From Prosapia bicincta (Eukaryota; Arthropoda; Insecta; Hemiptera; Cercopidae): a DNA stretch of 64,000 bases. A program made the translations under genes and the position numbers. This document shows positions 26,812 through 36,339 of the stretch, in pieces. The DNA lies in NCBI GenBank assembly GCA_036971475.1, contig JBAIZL010000001.1:287351925-287415924 (forward strand). The letters run 5' to 3'. Positions within the stretch are counted from its first letter, which is position 1. Every line of letters begins with the position of its first letter. Under the pieces are notes generated by a model, which did not search any database, had not been told where the DNA came from, and saw only the letters and a list, made by a program, of their open reading frames with translations.

Positions 26812-26812
<1 letters not shown>
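26713..26812. mobile_element. Family 2 element half, bounded by (TA)n on both sides
   Basis: It begins TTTTAAAACAACATATG and continues GTTATTCAAATACAAGAAT to a ribozyme-like end. It therefore matches the left arm of the complete palindrome at 61680-61892. The right arm is absent and (TA)n resumes instead. No open frame of significance. Confidence 0.7.
26761..26805 (-). ncRNA. Hammerhead-like ribozyme, family 2, degraded
   Basis: Read on the minus strand: TTGATGA (expected CTGATGA), extra U, a stem II of GTTGG...CCAAC with a GUACUGCUUA-type loop, GAAA, then the AAGCTT stem III and GAAT. The first core C is changed and the stem I partner is lost (GATGT instead of ATTC), so activity is unlikely. 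It is clearly homologous to the 61.7-kb pair. Confidence 0.65.
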
Positions 26813-26814
<2 letters not shown>

Positions 26815-26857
<43 letters not shown>

Positions 26858-26863
26858 TATATA

Positions 26864-26936
<73 letters not shown>
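26815..26936. repeat. (TA)n microsatellite with AAATA steps
   Basis: About 120 bases of TA with two TATAAATA steps and one C interruption. Confidence 0.95.
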
Positions 26937-26938
<2 letters not shown>

Positions 26939-26959
26939 ACTCGCTCTTCTACTGTTGTT

Positions 26960-27010
26960 GGGTTCACCTCGTCAATGCTGGATGAAATTCTAGCGAAACG
27001 TAGGAACTGC
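26960..27010 (+). other. Possible hammerhead-element relic
   Basis: CTGGATGA, a short spacer and GCGAAACGTAGG resemble the two core boxes of the hammerhead family, but there is an extra base in the first box and no room for stem II. It directly follows a (TA)n tract, as ribozyme elements do elsewhere here. Weak evidence. Confidence 0.2.
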
Positions 27011-27126
27011 GAATTTATGGACTGCAGAATGAACGGATGTACTCCAGATAGTAACTATTCATCATATTTTTACATCCATGAAGGAATACGTATCAGCATA
27101 TATATACAATTATCTCTTTTAAAATA

Positions 27127-27296
27127 ATGTACCTTAACAACAATCTTACTTGGTATATTTGCTAGTCAACTTTCGAGAATTATAAATTATTTTCAAGCTA
27201 ATTTTGAGACTCTTGTAAATAAGAGCGCTTATTTAATAGTTCTCGAAAGTCAACTCTCAAATTCACCAAGAAAGTATCTTGGTTAAGTACATTAAA
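27127..27296. mobile_element. Foldback (TIR) element, family 1
   Basis: The left arm contains GTACCTTAACAACAATCTTAC and AGTCAACTTTCGAGAA. The right arm contains TTCTCGAAAGTCAACTCTC and ATCTTGGTTAAGTAC. The arms are about 50-55 bp and the centre about 60 bp. The outer right flank carries the family word AAAAAAGTGTTGCAATGT and then (TA)n. No coding capacity. Confidence 0.75.
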
Positions 27297-27343
27297 GTGT
27301 AAGTGTGATTAATGAATACAAAAAAGTGTTGCAATGTCAATAT

Positions 27344-27443
<100 letters not shown>

Positions 27444-27445
27444 CA

Positions 27446-27655
27446 CTTACAGTATAATGTACTTAAAGAAGAATCTTAGTTTGTATATATCCGAGTCGAC
27501 TTTCAAGGACTTTAATTACGTGTTCCCATATTCGAGCATAAACTGAGACTAACTGGAGCACTAAGTCTCAGTTGATGCTCGAAATGGGGACATGTAATTA
27601 AAGTCCTTGAAAGGCAACTCGCATATATACAAAGTAAAATTTTTGTTTAGTACAT
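27446..27655. mobile_element. Foldback (TIR) element, family 1, longest copy
   Basis: Its arms are about 90 bp. The left arm includes TTCAAGGACTTTAATTAC and TTCGAGCATAAACTGAGACT. The right arm includes AGTCTCAGTTGATGCTCGAA and GTAATTAAAGTCCTTGAAAG. Outer ends GTACTTAAAGAAGAATCTTA and TTTTTGTTTAGTACATTATG match the other family 1 copies. It is flanked by (TA)n on the left and (CT)n(TA)n on the right. Confidence 0.8.
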
Positions 27656-27708
27656 TATGTTTAAATGATAAGTAAATACAAGAAAAGAGTGTTGAAAAGT
27701 TAAATATA

Positions 27709-27710
<2 letters not shown>

Positions 27711-27795
<85 letters not shown>
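27711..27795. repeat. (CT)n(TA)n compound microsatellite
   Basis: CT dinucleotide to about 27744, then TA. It directly adjoins the outer flank of the family 1 element (AAATATAGACT). Confidence 0.95.
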
Positions 27796-27797
<2 letters not shown>

Positions 27798-28246
27798 TAT
27801 TTATATCTATATAGATATATAGATATTTATAAGTTTATTTTAATACAATATTAGATAGTGAAGTGGAACAGTACGATAATTATAGGGCAAAGAGCGGGAT
27901 GAAAAATCTGGCAAGAAAGAAATCCAGCCATGAAATATCCCTAGACACATCATGCAGGAACCCTGATGACTGGGATATCCTTATACTTACAGATAGGGAG
28001 GAGTATTACCTTACACATACCTTGTTAGTGAGGCTATGGCAGGAATAAAATGCACCTCTTCTTCCATTACGTACTCGAAACCGAAATGACATGCATATCT
28101 ATATTAGTATTTCCATTGGGGATAAGCTGAAATTCTGGGGAGGTCTCTTTGCTTCCCCTAGAATATAAGTAGGGAGTAGATTATAAATATTAATATTATT
28201 TTATTTCGTAGCCGGAGCTAGGCGATCAGTTGGGACAGCGGCCGTC

Positions 28247-28382
28247 TGTGCGTGTCGTGAGTGGGGTCGTACTTATGCAGTGAGGAAATGAGTGCGTGAG
28301 GATGTTGTATGTGCGTGTCGTGAGTGGGGTCGTACTTATGCAGTGAGGAAATGGGTGCGTGAGGATGTTGTATGTGCGTGGG
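28247..28382. repeat. 63-bp tandem duplication
   Basis: TGTGCGTGTCGTGAGTGGGG starts at 28247 and 28310, and a truncated third start is at 28373. The two full copies differ by a single base (GAGTGCG against GGGTGCG), so the duplication is recent. The GC content is higher than the flanks. The region just upstream has a TATAAGTA word and could be transposon or LTR sequence. Confidence 0.9.
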
Positions 28383-28384
28383 CC

Positions 28385-29340
28385 TGTTTGTAGAACCTTG
28401 TTGCTAAGCGTTATTATGTACCTTGGACGTGTTGTTATATGTCTCTTTTCTTTTATCCGCTCACAGTAGTGCTATCCATACGGCTTTTTCTAGAACCTAT
28501 CTTCATCTACAGTACCTTTGTGAGTGCCATTTAAAAAACAAATAATACAAACTGTAGCTAATTTTTGTATTATTTTCTTTACTAAATTTCATACTTTTTT
28601 ACGATTTTAATCCAACTTATGCTCTCATTTTAGCGATAACTGTTTTCAGAAAACTACACCCTACAGATCAAGAAGTTTATTTTGTGCAGAGCTGCACATT
28701 GCAAGAAGTTTATTTTGTCTGCCATTATTTTAGTCCACTTATTTACTAGTTTCAACAACTTGAAACTATTTACACTATTCATTAGGAGCTCATTAAAAAC
28801 TGGCACCCTAAAATTCTTCGTTTTTCCCGCTGTTTACGTTTCATATTCATTTCATAATGTCTTTAATCTGTTGAGCTTCAACATTCTATTAGATTTGAAT
28901 TCTATTTAATCTCCCACGTTTTGCTAAAAGTACTGTTACGTTCTTAAAGGGGTTCAATAAATTATAAAATATTTTTAGACTATATTTATTTTTAATGTTA
29001 CACTCTTTTAATGGTACTATTATTTTCACTCTTAACATTTATAACAGTTTTCAAACACCGCTAAACCCTTTTCAAACGGAAAAGGTGCAATAAAACCTTC
29101 GTATACAGTCGGCATCGACTAGTGATTTCTCGTACTTTCAACCCACTTCATTTCTTAGAAGGTATTTCTTTGCCAGAAGATATGGTATTGTATTCCCTTT
29201 TCAACTAATCAAGGCCTTCTACCATAATCCAGTTATACATTGACACAACTATAAGTTCAGCTACTCGTAATTGTTTGTACTAATTTTACAAAAACTGCCT
29301 CCTTACGTTTTTCCAACTGAAGTTAATCTTTATTTAAAAA
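28385..29340. other. Intergenic DNA, no gene seen
   Basis: Short frames only. Nothing identifiable. Confidence 0.4.
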
Positions 29341-29346
29341 AATTGT

Positions 29347-29475
29347 TACACTTGCTTGTTTATCTTAGCAAACAAACCACTACTTACGGGTTTATTCAGC
29401 AGACGCATTTCGCACTACTGTTTTTGCTGAATAAATCAGTAAGTAGTGGGTTTTTTTCAAGATATAAAACAAGTG
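29347..29475. mobile_element. Foldback element with hammerhead-like centre
   Basis: Its outer arms (CACTTGCTTGTTTATCTT and AAGATATAAAACAAGTG) and inner arms (CCACTACTTAC and GTAAGTAGTGG) pair. At the centre on the minus strand, TTCAGCA pairs with TGCTGAA and encloses GCGAAATGCGTC. This is the GAAA box, a short stem III and a GUC cleavage site of a type I hammerhead. The CUGANGA box and stem II are not recognisable, so this is a degraded or alternative form. The 119-codon frame over it is fortuitous. Confidence 0.55.
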
Positions 29476-29479
29476 TAAT

Positions 29480-30055
29480 TTTTACAAAAACCTCAAGAGG
29501 TACAACACAAAAACTGCAAGTTGAAAAATATTGGTTCGTCATACTTGAAACGTTTGAATATATGGATAGTTTAGCCAAAACAGAGACAGTATTGGCATTT
29601 TCTCTATACGGAAAATGTCGCCCATTCTAAACACAATATAAACGAGCGACGGACGTTTAAGATTCAGGCACCGTTCCGTTGCACGGTCCCTAATTCAGTG
29701 CCGACTGCAACCCTTCTGCAGTGTTATCTTTCCATTTTACCCCATCAATATTTTTCTTTTCTAAGAAAATATCTTGCGAATATTTATTTAGGATAAGGGT
29801 GGCTTCTACTGACCGAAAAGAATTTTTTTACAGTTTCTTCGAAGCACTGTTTGGATGCTTGAGGTTGTTATATATTTATTTAACAAAATGTAAGTAGAAG
29901 GTAGACGAGTATCTAAAATCTAGTATGCTTAGGTGCTAAATTGTACTCAAGTACGATTGACTTCCATCTACCGAGAGGGTTTTATTACAACTGTGCTTAT
30001 CAATCTATATAACTTACCACATGTATGCTATGAGTGCATGGAGGAAGACAATGAG
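29480..30055. other. Intergenic DNA, no gene seen
   Basis: No recognisable feature. Confidence 0.4.
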
Positions 30056-30056
30056 A

Positions 30057-30092
<36 letters not shown>
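30057..30092. repeat. (GA)n microsatellite with G-run
   Basis: A short GA tract ending in a run of G. Confidence 0.85.
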
Positions 30093-30094
<2 letters not shown>

Positions 30095-30892
30095 AAACGA
30101 AAGACAGACAGAGGTTAAGTTCATAAATATAGGTTTTGCAAATACGATAATAACAAATCCCTAGTTGATACTTCGTCTAGTGTTGCACTTAATTATTTTC
30201 AGAATATACTTATTAATTTTGGTGTCTAATCTTTTCGGTTTTTTAAAAGGAAGAATCATTTTCATATTCAAGCGTTCATTTATATATTTTCTCTTTTTAT
30301 TACAATTGATATTATTGTGCGGATTGTAAAAGCAAGATATCGCTTTGAATTCTTAGGAATTGACAGATTGCAAAATTTACTCGGGTTTTGCTCAGGCAAA
30401 GATGGCTTTTTATTATTGCTACTTTTGTTGTTATAATTGTTTTTACTATGAAAAAAATCAATTTAATTTTAAACGTAAATTTTTTATTGAAATTAGGATC
30501 TACCGTACCACAGAGGTTTAGCACGATTCCAACTATGTCACTTCTCGAAGTTTGATGCGCAGTATTTCATTGTGTTATGTAGAGATCTATGGAGGTTCAA
30601 TCATGCAAAATGGGAGATAGTACTTGTTAATTTATTGGGAATTCTGCACGCTGAAGCTCTCTGAAACTGGGTCAAAAAACTAAAATTATACGCGCTAAAA
30701 CAGTCATTTTTAGTTCCGTAAACGCTAGAAATATCGATACTTCTTATCAAGAGATTGTTTTTTATCTAACATGTAATTATTACACAATATCAAGAGCACA
30801 GTGGTACAATATATTACAATAAAAATATTGAAAAGAGCCCCAATACCACAAAAATAATCAAAAATAACAAATAAAACAAGTTACTTAAGATT

Positions 30893-30941
30893 AAACCCTT
30901 ATGTACATTTCGATGACCATGTCATCATCATCAGAGGGTCT
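30893..30941 (-). ncRNA. Hammerhead ribozyme, type I (left arm copy)
   Basis: This is the exact reverse complement of the ribozyme at 31036-31084, because it lies in the other arm of the palindrome. All core elements are present: CTGATGA, stem II of GATGAC and GTCATC, GAAA, stem III of ATG and CAT, an AUA cleavage triplet, and stem I of AGACCCT and AGGGTTT. Confidence 0.75.
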
Positions 30942-31035
30942 TGTTACAAAACACAATCTAGCACACAAGAAGTTACAAACTAGAATGATCATTCTAGTTT
31001 GTAACTTCTTGTGTGCTAGATTGTGTTTTGTAACA

Positions 31036-31084
31036 AGACCCTCTGATGATGATGACATGGTCATCGAAATGTACATAAGGGTTT
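31036..31084 (+). ncRNA. Hammerhead ribozyme, type I (right arm copy)
   Basis: Stem I: AGACCCT (31036-31042) pairs with AGGGTTT (31078-31084), seven pairs including one G-U. Core box: CTGATGA (31043-31049). One extra U (31050). Stem II: GATGAC (31051-31056) with GTCATC (31060-31065), closed by a 3-nt loop, and the first pair is the usual G-C. Then GAAA (31066-31069). Stem III: ATG with CAT around a 2-nt loop. Predicted cleavage follows A31077 in an AUA triplet. The only departure from the textbook fold is the extra U, which also occurs in the other families in this window. Activity is inferred, not shown. Confidence 0.75.
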
Positions 31085-31169
31085 AATCTTAAGTAACTTG
31101 TTTTATTTGTTATTTTTGATTATTTTTGTGGTATTGGGGCTCTTTTCAATATTTTTATTGTAATGTAAT

Positions 31170-32590
31170 TATTAGCTTAAATAAAATTTTAAAAATGCCT
31201 TTTACGTGTTTTAATGATATAGTCTAGCTTTTTATCAATCCATTTCAAGTTTATGTTATACGAGAGGCATTTAAAATACACATAGCTTCATATTTTCCAC
31301 AAACATGGAATTTCTCTAAACAAACGCTTCAAAACAAAGCTTTGGCATTATTGACATTTCTTTGCTGTTGAATATTTTATTTGTTACATTTTCAATCGTT
31401 TTCGGCTGCAATGCAACACATACGTTCCTCTTTCCTCTCCCTCTGTCATCCAGAATATTTCATTATTATTTGTACTATTGACAAGAGTTGAGACGTAGCT
31501 CCCTGCGGGGGGTGGTGGGAGTTGAGAGGGATCGCAGTATAAAATGTTACATCACCTCCCTCCATCCTCGCGTTTGGTTGCATATTTCTGTACGATGCAA
31601 ATTAAAAGTTTAACAATTAGCGTCAGTATAAATGTTCATTCAGAATCCCCTAATACATTCTAAGGTCAATAGGCCTTGAATATATTTTTAGATCCATATT
31701 ATTATTTTCACAGGTAGGCCTACTATTTATTTTTTACCGGTTGTCCTATGAATACATCATTCATCTATTTATCGAAAAATTCTCTTTAAAATAGCGAAAA
31801 AAAGAAAGATAATTTGATTTAAAAAATTTATAAAGTTAGAATTATTTGTATAACTTAAGATCTGTAACAGTCCAGACGTTCTTATTTTCAGTTTTATTGA
31901 GTATTTATTTTTAGAAAATGTATCTATAAATTAAACCCATAAACAATAGGTTTAAACTCATAATAAAGAATCCACGAATAATTTGGCAAGCATTATAAAG
32001 AATCTACATATTTAGTCCCGTAAGTGAATCGGTCTCCATAAAATTCTTCAAGTAAAGAACAAGATATGATAGCATAATTACATTCATTTTAAAGTTTGAT
32101 GGGTGAAGACGGTGGGAAAACTATCAGACATGTCAAAAATTTACTGGGCTTCGCCTCAATGTCCTTCATAGTGCCAATGATTTTCTAATGGAAATATTAC
32201 TGAAGTGGATTTATTAATAAGTAAGCCCTATATGCTATGGTGATTAATCAGCTGATATGAATTTGAATGTTTTAATGCTTTGTTTAATTGAAATGTTGAA
32301 ATGTATATAATAGAGAAAGGCTGAGAGTTTGTATACAATTATTGTAGAGATAATAGTTAAGGATAATTTTGTAAGAAATTTGCGTAACTTATTGTTACTT
32401 TTAGTGTTTGGTTTAAGGAAAACTGTTGAAATGAATCGTAATGCAGGAAAACCGCGAGTTCGTAAACAACTATTTAGGAATGGTGGTGGTGACGAAAGTT
32501 AAGGACCATTTACAATGCAGGAGGAGGTGCTGATAATCATATCCACAGTTTTATGCGACCTCGTATATAATGAAAATTATGTGATTCAGT
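31170..32590. other. Intergenic DNA, no gene seen
   Basis: Includes a G-rich patch near 31505 and AT-rich DNA. No identifiable gene before the Helitron fragment. Confidence 0.4.
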
Positions 32591-32597
32591 TAGTGTT

Positions 32598-33095
32598 GGC
32601 TTAAAACCAATAACACCACCGGGAATGCCCCCACACAATTTTCAAATAAGAATAGAAGCTAAAGGTATGTTAATCAGAAGTATGAATATATTTTCTGGAT
32701 TGGTAAATGTTGCAAAACTAATTGTTAAAGCTATGTTGGAAAAACCATTATACTTGGAAATAGTTACTGGGAAAGACAAAGGCCAAGCTATATTTCCTCC
32801 AAGAATGAAACTAATTACAGTTAAAAATAGGTCTTTTTCATTTGTTGGGACTCAATTTTCATTGCTAACCTTTGCAATGACAATATTCATAGCTCAAAGG
32901 GAAACCTTTGATAAAATTGGAATATATTTGGGAAACACAGTAATCAGTCATGTAGAATTATATGTAGCTTTTAGTAGAGCAAGACCGCCTTGAGATATTA
33001 GGATTCAAATAGAAAACCGAAGCAGACAAGGAAAAAAATAAACAGCGATGAAAATAGTTACATTGAAAACATTGTTTACCAAGTAGTAATATTCT
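32598..33095 (+). pseudogene. Helitron Rep/helicase, C-terminal helicase fragment
   Basis: The frame ITPPGMPPHNF...IRIEAKGMLIRSMN...GLVN...A is the conserved LPPH...L..G.P.MLLRN....GLCNGT.L region of Pif1-like Helitron helicases. It is followed by EIVTGKDKGQAIFPPRMKL (ITG...G..V.IPR), FAMTIFIAQRETFDKIGIYL (AMTINKSQGQTFD.VGIYL) and HVELYVAFSRARP (HGQLYVALSRVRS). It lacks the Rep HUH domain and the N-terminal helicase motifs. A stop (TGA) follows ARPP, the frame resumes with DIRIQIENRSRQG, and a frameshift in an A-run precedes ENSYIENIVYQ (the TRNVVY.EVL end). The motif equivalent to NKSQGQ reads IAQRE, so key residues are lost. It is a dead fragment of a rolling-circle transposon. Helitron termini were not found. 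Confidence 0.85.
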
Positions 33096-33099
33096 GCTT

Positions 33100-33840
33100 C
33101 TATCTTTTATTGGTATTTGAATGGGATTTTTAATATAATACTTAAAGTATTAAAAAGTATTTAACGATGAATATTTCTTTATTTTTACTGTAATAAATAA
33201 GAAGCAGCAATTGTTGCTACGAGCCCCTAGAATGCTTTAAACAAGTAATTAATTGGGAAATATATAATACTAAATGATGACAAAAATTTAAACTTTTTTT
33301 TCAGTTAGATACAATAATTTAAAACATACGTACGATTTCAGTTGAAAAATAAAAACAGATATTAGTATATAATATGCTAACTGTTGTAGGATTTTTATGT
33401 AATTTAAAACTATGGATCAGTTTATACTCTATACGAGTGTGCGTGCGTGTAAAAGTTCGCTGAATGATTGGTATAGGATTCAGTTAAAACAAACGTGTTA
33501 TTTAGGTTGTTTCATTTAAATATGGAAATTTATCGTAAATATTTTTGCCAATTGAAACAGTTCTAATAGTAATTTTACCATTAGCAAATAAAAAATTGTA
33601 CAGTACAGATATACAATTAGCTGCCTAATTGATAAAAAAATTATAAATTATTAAACACTCAAATTACCACGTTTGGAAATTGTATTTAACCAGTACAAAT
33701 TTGTTTCACCTTAAATGTCTTCAATGCTTGTGTAGTACAGTGCTTATCATATATATTTTTGTCAATCAGTAGTTTTGAAGACGTTATGTTTTTCGTTAAA
33801 AATAACTGGTCTAAATTATTAACTCGACCCGTTTTAAAGA
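33100..33840. other. AT-rich intergenic DNA, no gene seen
   Basis: No recognisable feature between the Helitron fragment and the next protein-like frame. Confidence 0.4.
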
Positions 33841-33844
33841 CGAT

Positions 33845-34120
33845 TTAATTGTCTTTGTGTAGACAGTTAGCTCCCTTAGCTAATTTGAAGCTATTTTTGT
33901 TAGGTGTAAGATTGTTACGCGGGTTGTGTACTAATGAGACACCGCCCCGTTCGCTTACTTCGTATAAAATAACGGCCTCGTTGATTTTGTCGTTAACGAC
34001 GTTCGGCGAATCTTTTAAATTAAAACTTTGTGACGCTGATGGTAATTGCGTTATGCAGCCTAAACATTTTGCCTCAGTACGTTTTTGAAAATTTGCTTCA
34101 TTATAGGACCGTACAGGTCG
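33845..34120 (-). CDS. Protein-like open frame without start codon, unknown family
   Basis: The minus strand is open for 91 codons and ends at a stop at 33845-33847, with no ATG near the upstream end. The peptide is hydrophilic and protein-like: CLGC near residue 20, then SQSFNLKDSPNVVNDKI, YEVSERGGVSLVHNPRNN, ending ANCLHKDN. The DNA is CpG-richer than its flanks. The C-x2-C followed by F...V.DKI...Y.VSE faintly recalls a zinc-finger-associated (ZAD-type) domain, but the second Cys pair is not where it should be. The plus strand also has a 79-codon frame (33849-34088), whose Leu-rich peptide looks like an antisense shadow. It may be a terminal exon or a transposon fragment. Confidence 0.35.
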   Translation of the reverse strand, partial: RPVRSYNEANFQKRTEAKCLGCITQLPSASQSFNLKDSPNVVNDKINEAVILYEVSERGGVSLVHNPRNNLTPNKNSFKLAKGANCLHKDN

Positions 34121-34635
34121 TTACAACATATTGACTAACCCTAGCTTTTAATCGGTTTCCTAATGAATTCAATTTGGGTTCCAAGTCTTACAGGTATATT
34201 ATTTGTTTTCATCATGAACTAGGGCTACTTATTTACAGATATACACTTCAATCTATAAATACTTATTTGTAGTACTGTTTGCTCAAACGATGATGGTCTT
34301 TCGAGAGATGTGTTTCAATATCAAATGAATTACCCAACTCTATGAGACGCTAGGTACTGTCCGAATTGATCATGGGACAAATCTTCCGAAAAGACCATTT
34401 TTCATTTAAGCGAAACGTTAATAATATTATAGGGAATGCGTTACAGATTAAAATATTTCAAGATAGGCTTAAATACTCGTATATCTGAATTACAGTTTTA
34501 AAACAAAATGTGTGAAACCTGAATGTCCTGAAATATTGGATAAGGCCTTTTACACTTTTTATCCTATTTACGCAGATGATTGAATTATCCAGGATTGCTT
34601 ATTTCAATTCTGTTTAGTTTTTTTAGTTTTTATTT

Positions 34636-35045
34636 TAGAAAACGTTTGTAATTAATTGTGTTTTTTTTGTCATGTTTGATGATTTTAGTCCCCGGTTTAT
34701 TGGTACAAATACTTTTGTACTTATTTTTTGTTTTTCATTCATCTGTAATTCTTTTTGTTTTTGTGTTTATGACTGATGATTGTGGCCTTCTGTTTATTAG
34801 TTTAAATACTTTCCTAATTTTTTTTGTTATTGAAAGCATTTGTAATGGTTTCTTTTTTTGTGGATGTCCAAAGATGATGACCCCTTGTTAATTGTTCCCC
34901 ATATATTTTCCTATTTTTTTATTTTTGTAAGCGTTTGTAATAGTTTTTATTTTTTTAATGAATATCTGATGATTGTGGCTCCCTGTTTATTAGTTCAAAT
35001 TCTTTCCTATTTATTTTGGCTCATTATTTTAAATTATTTCTAAAC
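34636..35045. repeat. About 97-bp degenerate tandem repeat, four copies
   Basis: Copies can be registered on GATGATT/GATGATGACC at 34678, 34775, 34873 and 34968, each followed by a T-rich stretch with TTTATTAGTT-like and CTTTCCTATTT-like words and ending in a (G)CGTTTGTAATAG-like word. The periods are 97, 98 and 95. Copies are strongly diverged, so the array is old. The overlapping Phe-rich frames are products of the T-rich strand. Confidence 0.75.
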
Positions 35046-35049
35046 ACCC

Positions 35050-36330
35050 ATAATTAAAGCTGTAATTTAGTAGAGTAAGGACACCTCAAGGGTTGGTTTG
35101 AAATATGTGTTGTAGATAGATATATAGAGATACGCGAAGTCAATTAGTTTACCTAAGAACGTCGGAAGCGCGAGCGTAAAATAAAGAAGCGATGGTTGTA
35201 CACATAAACCCACTCCAATAGGAATAATTCTGTAATAAACCCCTTCAAGCGGGAGATTATGTATTTGCTTAACAGAATTGCTTTTTTTATGACTCCCGTT
35301 TTATTGTGATTACTCGGGTAAGGTGAAGGGTTTCAGGTCTATTCAGGTGAAACTGGGGTGGGTTTACCCTTTATTGTATTCATTCGAACGTGTGGTTTAC
35401 CTAGGCCGGGTTAATGTTTTGTGTTGTGGTAAATGTATAGTTAGATAATTAACTTTAAAGATCTCTCACTGGAATGGTTGCTACGAGACAGCGCACTCGG
35501 TATATCTATGCCATAATTTATAAAAGGTTTTCATACCTTTATAGTTTAACCGAGTTTTGCATGTTTAAAACTTTAAAACATAGGGCCATTGAGCTGTGGC
35601 GAATTCCCTACAAATAGGCATTTAGTTGGAACTGACTTGAAATTTCCTATCTACATCAGAGACTCCTATTCTTTGTGTTTATAGTGAAGGTTTGCCAGGA
35701 AAGCAATCAAAATCAAAAGTATAAAGCAAAATTCGAATGTCAGAGCAGATGACAGAGAGTAATATTCGTCACATATTAGGAATTTTTTCTTACAAAAAAA
35801 ACCATAGGAATAATGATAACTATGTTATAAAAGAATGAAGCCTCGTCAAAGCATCACGTTATTTCATATGCGTTGAAACGTCGGCGTAAAGACGCATACA
35901 TGCTGTCCAGGATCTCTTCTCTGTAACCTGTCACCGTTTGTGCTGACATGCTTGTGTCTGTTGTAGTGAGGGGTGAATTTGAGCTCTTTGCTACGGGATA
36001 CATGAAAAAACGTCAAGTATGGCTTTAATGTGATGGAAATTATTTGATACAAATTTTAATAATACGAGTATATTTGACTGTGGGCCTTCACTACGCCTAC
36101 AGGCTAGCAGGTATACGCGTTTCTTCATTCTGATAAGTAACAGTCTCCAGTATTAGAAGATTAATACGTCCTTTCCGCAACCCTAACTAATTCCATTTAA
36201 AGAATGTTTCCTATCCTTCCTTAGCATTCGATTTCTTCATACAGATGAAAATAACGGGTTATTTATAGCTCCGGTGACATATTTATTATTCTTTAATCCA
36301 CATATTTTTATAAATTCGATCAAAGTAGTG
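35050..36330. other. Intergenic DNA, no gene seen
   Basis: Short frames only. A GAAACGTCGG word at about 35875 resembles hammerhead relics elsewhere, but nothing around it supports that. Confidence 0.35.
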
Positions 36331-36339
36331 ACCAGCCGA

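Larger units (their letters stand above)
30813..31164. mobile_element. Near-perfect 352-bp palindrome carrying two hammerhead ribozymes
   Basis: The arms are 176 bp each, centred at GATC (30987-30990). I checked the outer ends and the central region and found no mismatch and no spacer. Independent confirmation is that the two strands encode identical 61-residue frames (30891-31076 minus and 30901-31086 plus). The ends are ATTACAATAAAAATATTG and its complement. I see no clear target-site duplication. Each arm carries one complete hammerhead pointing outward. Such perfection means a very recent insertion, active gene conversion, or an assembly foldback artefact. Confidence 0.9.

Noticed and set aside
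27955..27975. CCCTGATGACTGGG as a hammerhead box
   Set aside because: No GAAA box, stem II or stem I can be placed nearby.
29271..29630. 119-codon plus-strand frame
   Set aside because: It reads through both arms of a foldback element and has no motif.
30891..31086. Two identical 61-residue frames on opposite strands
   Set aside because: They arise because the DNA is a palindrome. The peptide is not treated as a gene.
34769..34790. CTGATGA in the 97-bp repeat as a hammerhead box
   Set aside because: No GAAA partner at the right distance. It is part of a degenerate T-rich repeat.
35864..35900. GTTGAAACGTCGGC as a hammerhead relic
   Set aside because: No first core box on either strand and no closing stem.
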